Of a DNA stretch of 64,000 nucleotides, positions 63,060 to 64,000 are shown piece by piece; position 1 is the first letter of the stretch, and every line of letters begins with the position of its first letter. Source of the stretch: Streptomyces pactum (GTDB taxonomy: Bacteria > Actinomycetota > Actinomycetes > Streptomycetales > Streptomycetaceae). The notes beneath the pieces are model-generated. The model was not told the DNA's origin. It saw nothing but the letters and a program-made list of their open reading frames with translations, and did no database searches. The stretch is from contig NZ_JACYXC010000001.1 in assembly GCF_016031615.1 (NCBI RefSeq), positions 1,178,001-1,242,000 of the forward strand. Reading direction: 5' to 3'. The translations under genes and the position numbers were made by a program.

Positions 63060-64000
63060 TCACCACCCCAGGCGCGCCAGTGCCTCCCCGACCTCGCCGT
63101 CGTACGTCCCGTCCCGGGCCGCCGTCCAGGCCGCGGCGCACAGCGCCCGCAGCCCGTCCACCGGGTCCGGGCCGTCGCCGGCCAGCCGCAGCCCGTCGCC
63201 GTCGGCCCGGGCCGTCCAGCCGCCGCAGCCGAACCCGGCCTCGCCGTCACCGGCCGTCCCGGTCACCTCGGGCTGCTCGGTGAGCAGACCGCGCAGGTCG
63301 GCGGCGATGTAGTCGGGCCGGTGCCGGGGCCCGGCGGCGAGCAGCCGGGCGGGCGTGGTCACCCCGGTCAGCACCAGCAGCGAGTCCACGCCGCCCGCCC
63401 AGGCGCCCTCGATGTCGGTGTCCAGCCGGTCCCCCACCACCAGTGGCGTCTTGGCCCCGGTCCGCAGGATGGTCTCCCGGTGCATCGGCGGCAGCGGCTT
63501 GCCGGCGACGCGCGGGCTGCCGCCGGAGGCGATCCGCACCACCTCCACCGCCGCGCCGTTGCCGGGGGCGATGCCCCGGGGGCCGGGGATGGTCAGGTCG
63601 GTGTTGGAGGCGTACCAGGGCACCCCCCGCGCCACCGCGTACGCGGCTTCCGCCAGTCGCCCCCAGGGCAGGTCGGGGCCGCCGTACCCCTGGACCACCG
63701 CGGCCGGGTCGTCCTCGACCGACTCCACCGGCTCCAGGCCGCGCTCCCGGAGCGCGACCCGCAGTCCCTCGCCCCCGACGACCAGCACCCGCGCCCCGGC
63801 GGGTACCTCGTCGGCGACGAGCCGGGCGACCGCCTGGGCCGAGGTGATCACATCGCCGGGCGTGGCCGGCACCCCCAGCTCGGTCAGGTGCGCCGCCACC
63901 GCGTCCGGTGTGCGCAGCGCGTTGTTGGTCACGTAGGCCAGGTGCATGCCCCGGTCACGGGCCGCGGTCAGGGACTCCACGGCGTGCCCGATCGCCTCGC
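63060..64000 (-). CDS. HAD-IIA family phosphatase (NagD-like), 5' end beyond the window
   Basis: At least 313 residues, leftward, open through the right edge. Visible: HAVESLTAARDRGMHLAYVTNNALR (motif II-type Thr-Asn-Asn, read in parts), PWYASNTDLTIPGPRGIAPGNGA, AGKPLPPMHRETI (motif III Lys) and TPLVVGDRLDTDIEGAWAGG (motif IV Asp pair). The DxDGV nucleophile motif lies in the missing N-terminus. The C2 cap between motifs II and III is type IIA. A C-terminal extension of about 80 residues (GCGGWTARADGDGLRL...ALARLGW) is usual in Streptomyces. Substrate unknown; probably phospho-sugar or nucleotide. Confidence 0.9.
   Translation of the reverse strand, partial: EAIGHAVESLTAARDRGMHLAYVTNNALRTPDAVAAHLTELGVPATPGDVITSAQAVARLVADEVPAGARVLVVGGEGLRVALRERGLEPVESVEDDPAAVVQGYGGPDLPWGRLAEAAYAVARGVPWYASNTDLTIPGPRGIAPGNGAAVEVVRIASGGSPRVAGKPLPPMHRETILRTGAKTPLVVGDRLDTDIEGAWAGGVDSLLVLTGVTTPARLLAAGPRHRPDYIAADLRGLLTEQPEVTGTAGDGEAGFGCGGWTARADGDGLRLAGDGPDPVDGLRALCAAAWTAARDGTYDGEVGEALARLGW

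Overview
The window is very GC-rich and its genes have the third-position GC bias of a streptomycete. Several contents point to Streptomyces or a very close relative: streptogrisin-type secreted proteases with a Streptomyces subtilisin-inhibitor (SSI) protein, an SflA-like short SepF paralogue, a WYL regulator and an actinobacterial CtaD. The block tlyA-nadK-recN ... pyrG-Nudix ... parA-scpA-scpB-pseudouridine synthase ... cmk-der is the conserved actinobacterial core block. I see no phage, plasmid, IS element, CRISPR, rRNA or tRNA.

Left third (1-28 kb): an SOS mutasome pair (imuB fragment and dnaE2, the latter frameshifted) preceded by a near-consensus LexA box; a YhgE/Pip-like membrane protein; a secreted SSI-type inhibitor (P1 Lys) convergent with a streptogrisin-type protease; a slipin; a second protease that is close to streptogrisin B; a DUF1684 protein; the SflA-like protein; an acyl-CoA dehydrogenase; a DHA2 drug exporter divergent from a PIG-V-like membrane mannosyltransferase; a PAP2 phosphatase; an I78 inhibitor; a solitary cytochrome oxidase subunit I overlapping a WYL regulator; and a GT4 glycosyltransferase coupled to an unrecognised two-repeat beta-rich protein.

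Middle (28-46 kb): der, plsC and cmk (leftward; plsC and cmk overlap), tyrA, a DUF952 protein, then a tightly overlapping leftward unit parA - RHH-like protein - scpA - scpB - rRNA pseudouridine synthase (chromosome segregation and condensation plus ribosome maturation). Next come ald with its own tandem terminators, a P-loop/TPR signalling protein, a Nudix hydrolase and pyrG.

Right (46-64 kb): a GH15 glycosidase, a PucR regulator, a GT4 glycosyltransferase, recN separated by 1.6 kb of minisatellite from nadK-tlyA, a small Pro-rich protein, an SCP2-domain protein, an iron-regulated (DmdR/IdeR box) siderophore ABC uptake operon without a visible binding-protein gene, an alpha/beta hydrolase, and the fragment of a HAD-IIA phosphatase cut by the right edge.

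A striking global feature is that many gaps between genes hold private, degenerate, GC-rich tandem repeats (units of about 13 to 250 bp), while the neighbouring core genes stay intact. Three coding regions show apparent frameshifts in GC homopolymers or low-complexity stretches (dnaE2, the streptogrisin B-like start, the Pro-rich gene near 57 kb); these may be biological or assembly errors.
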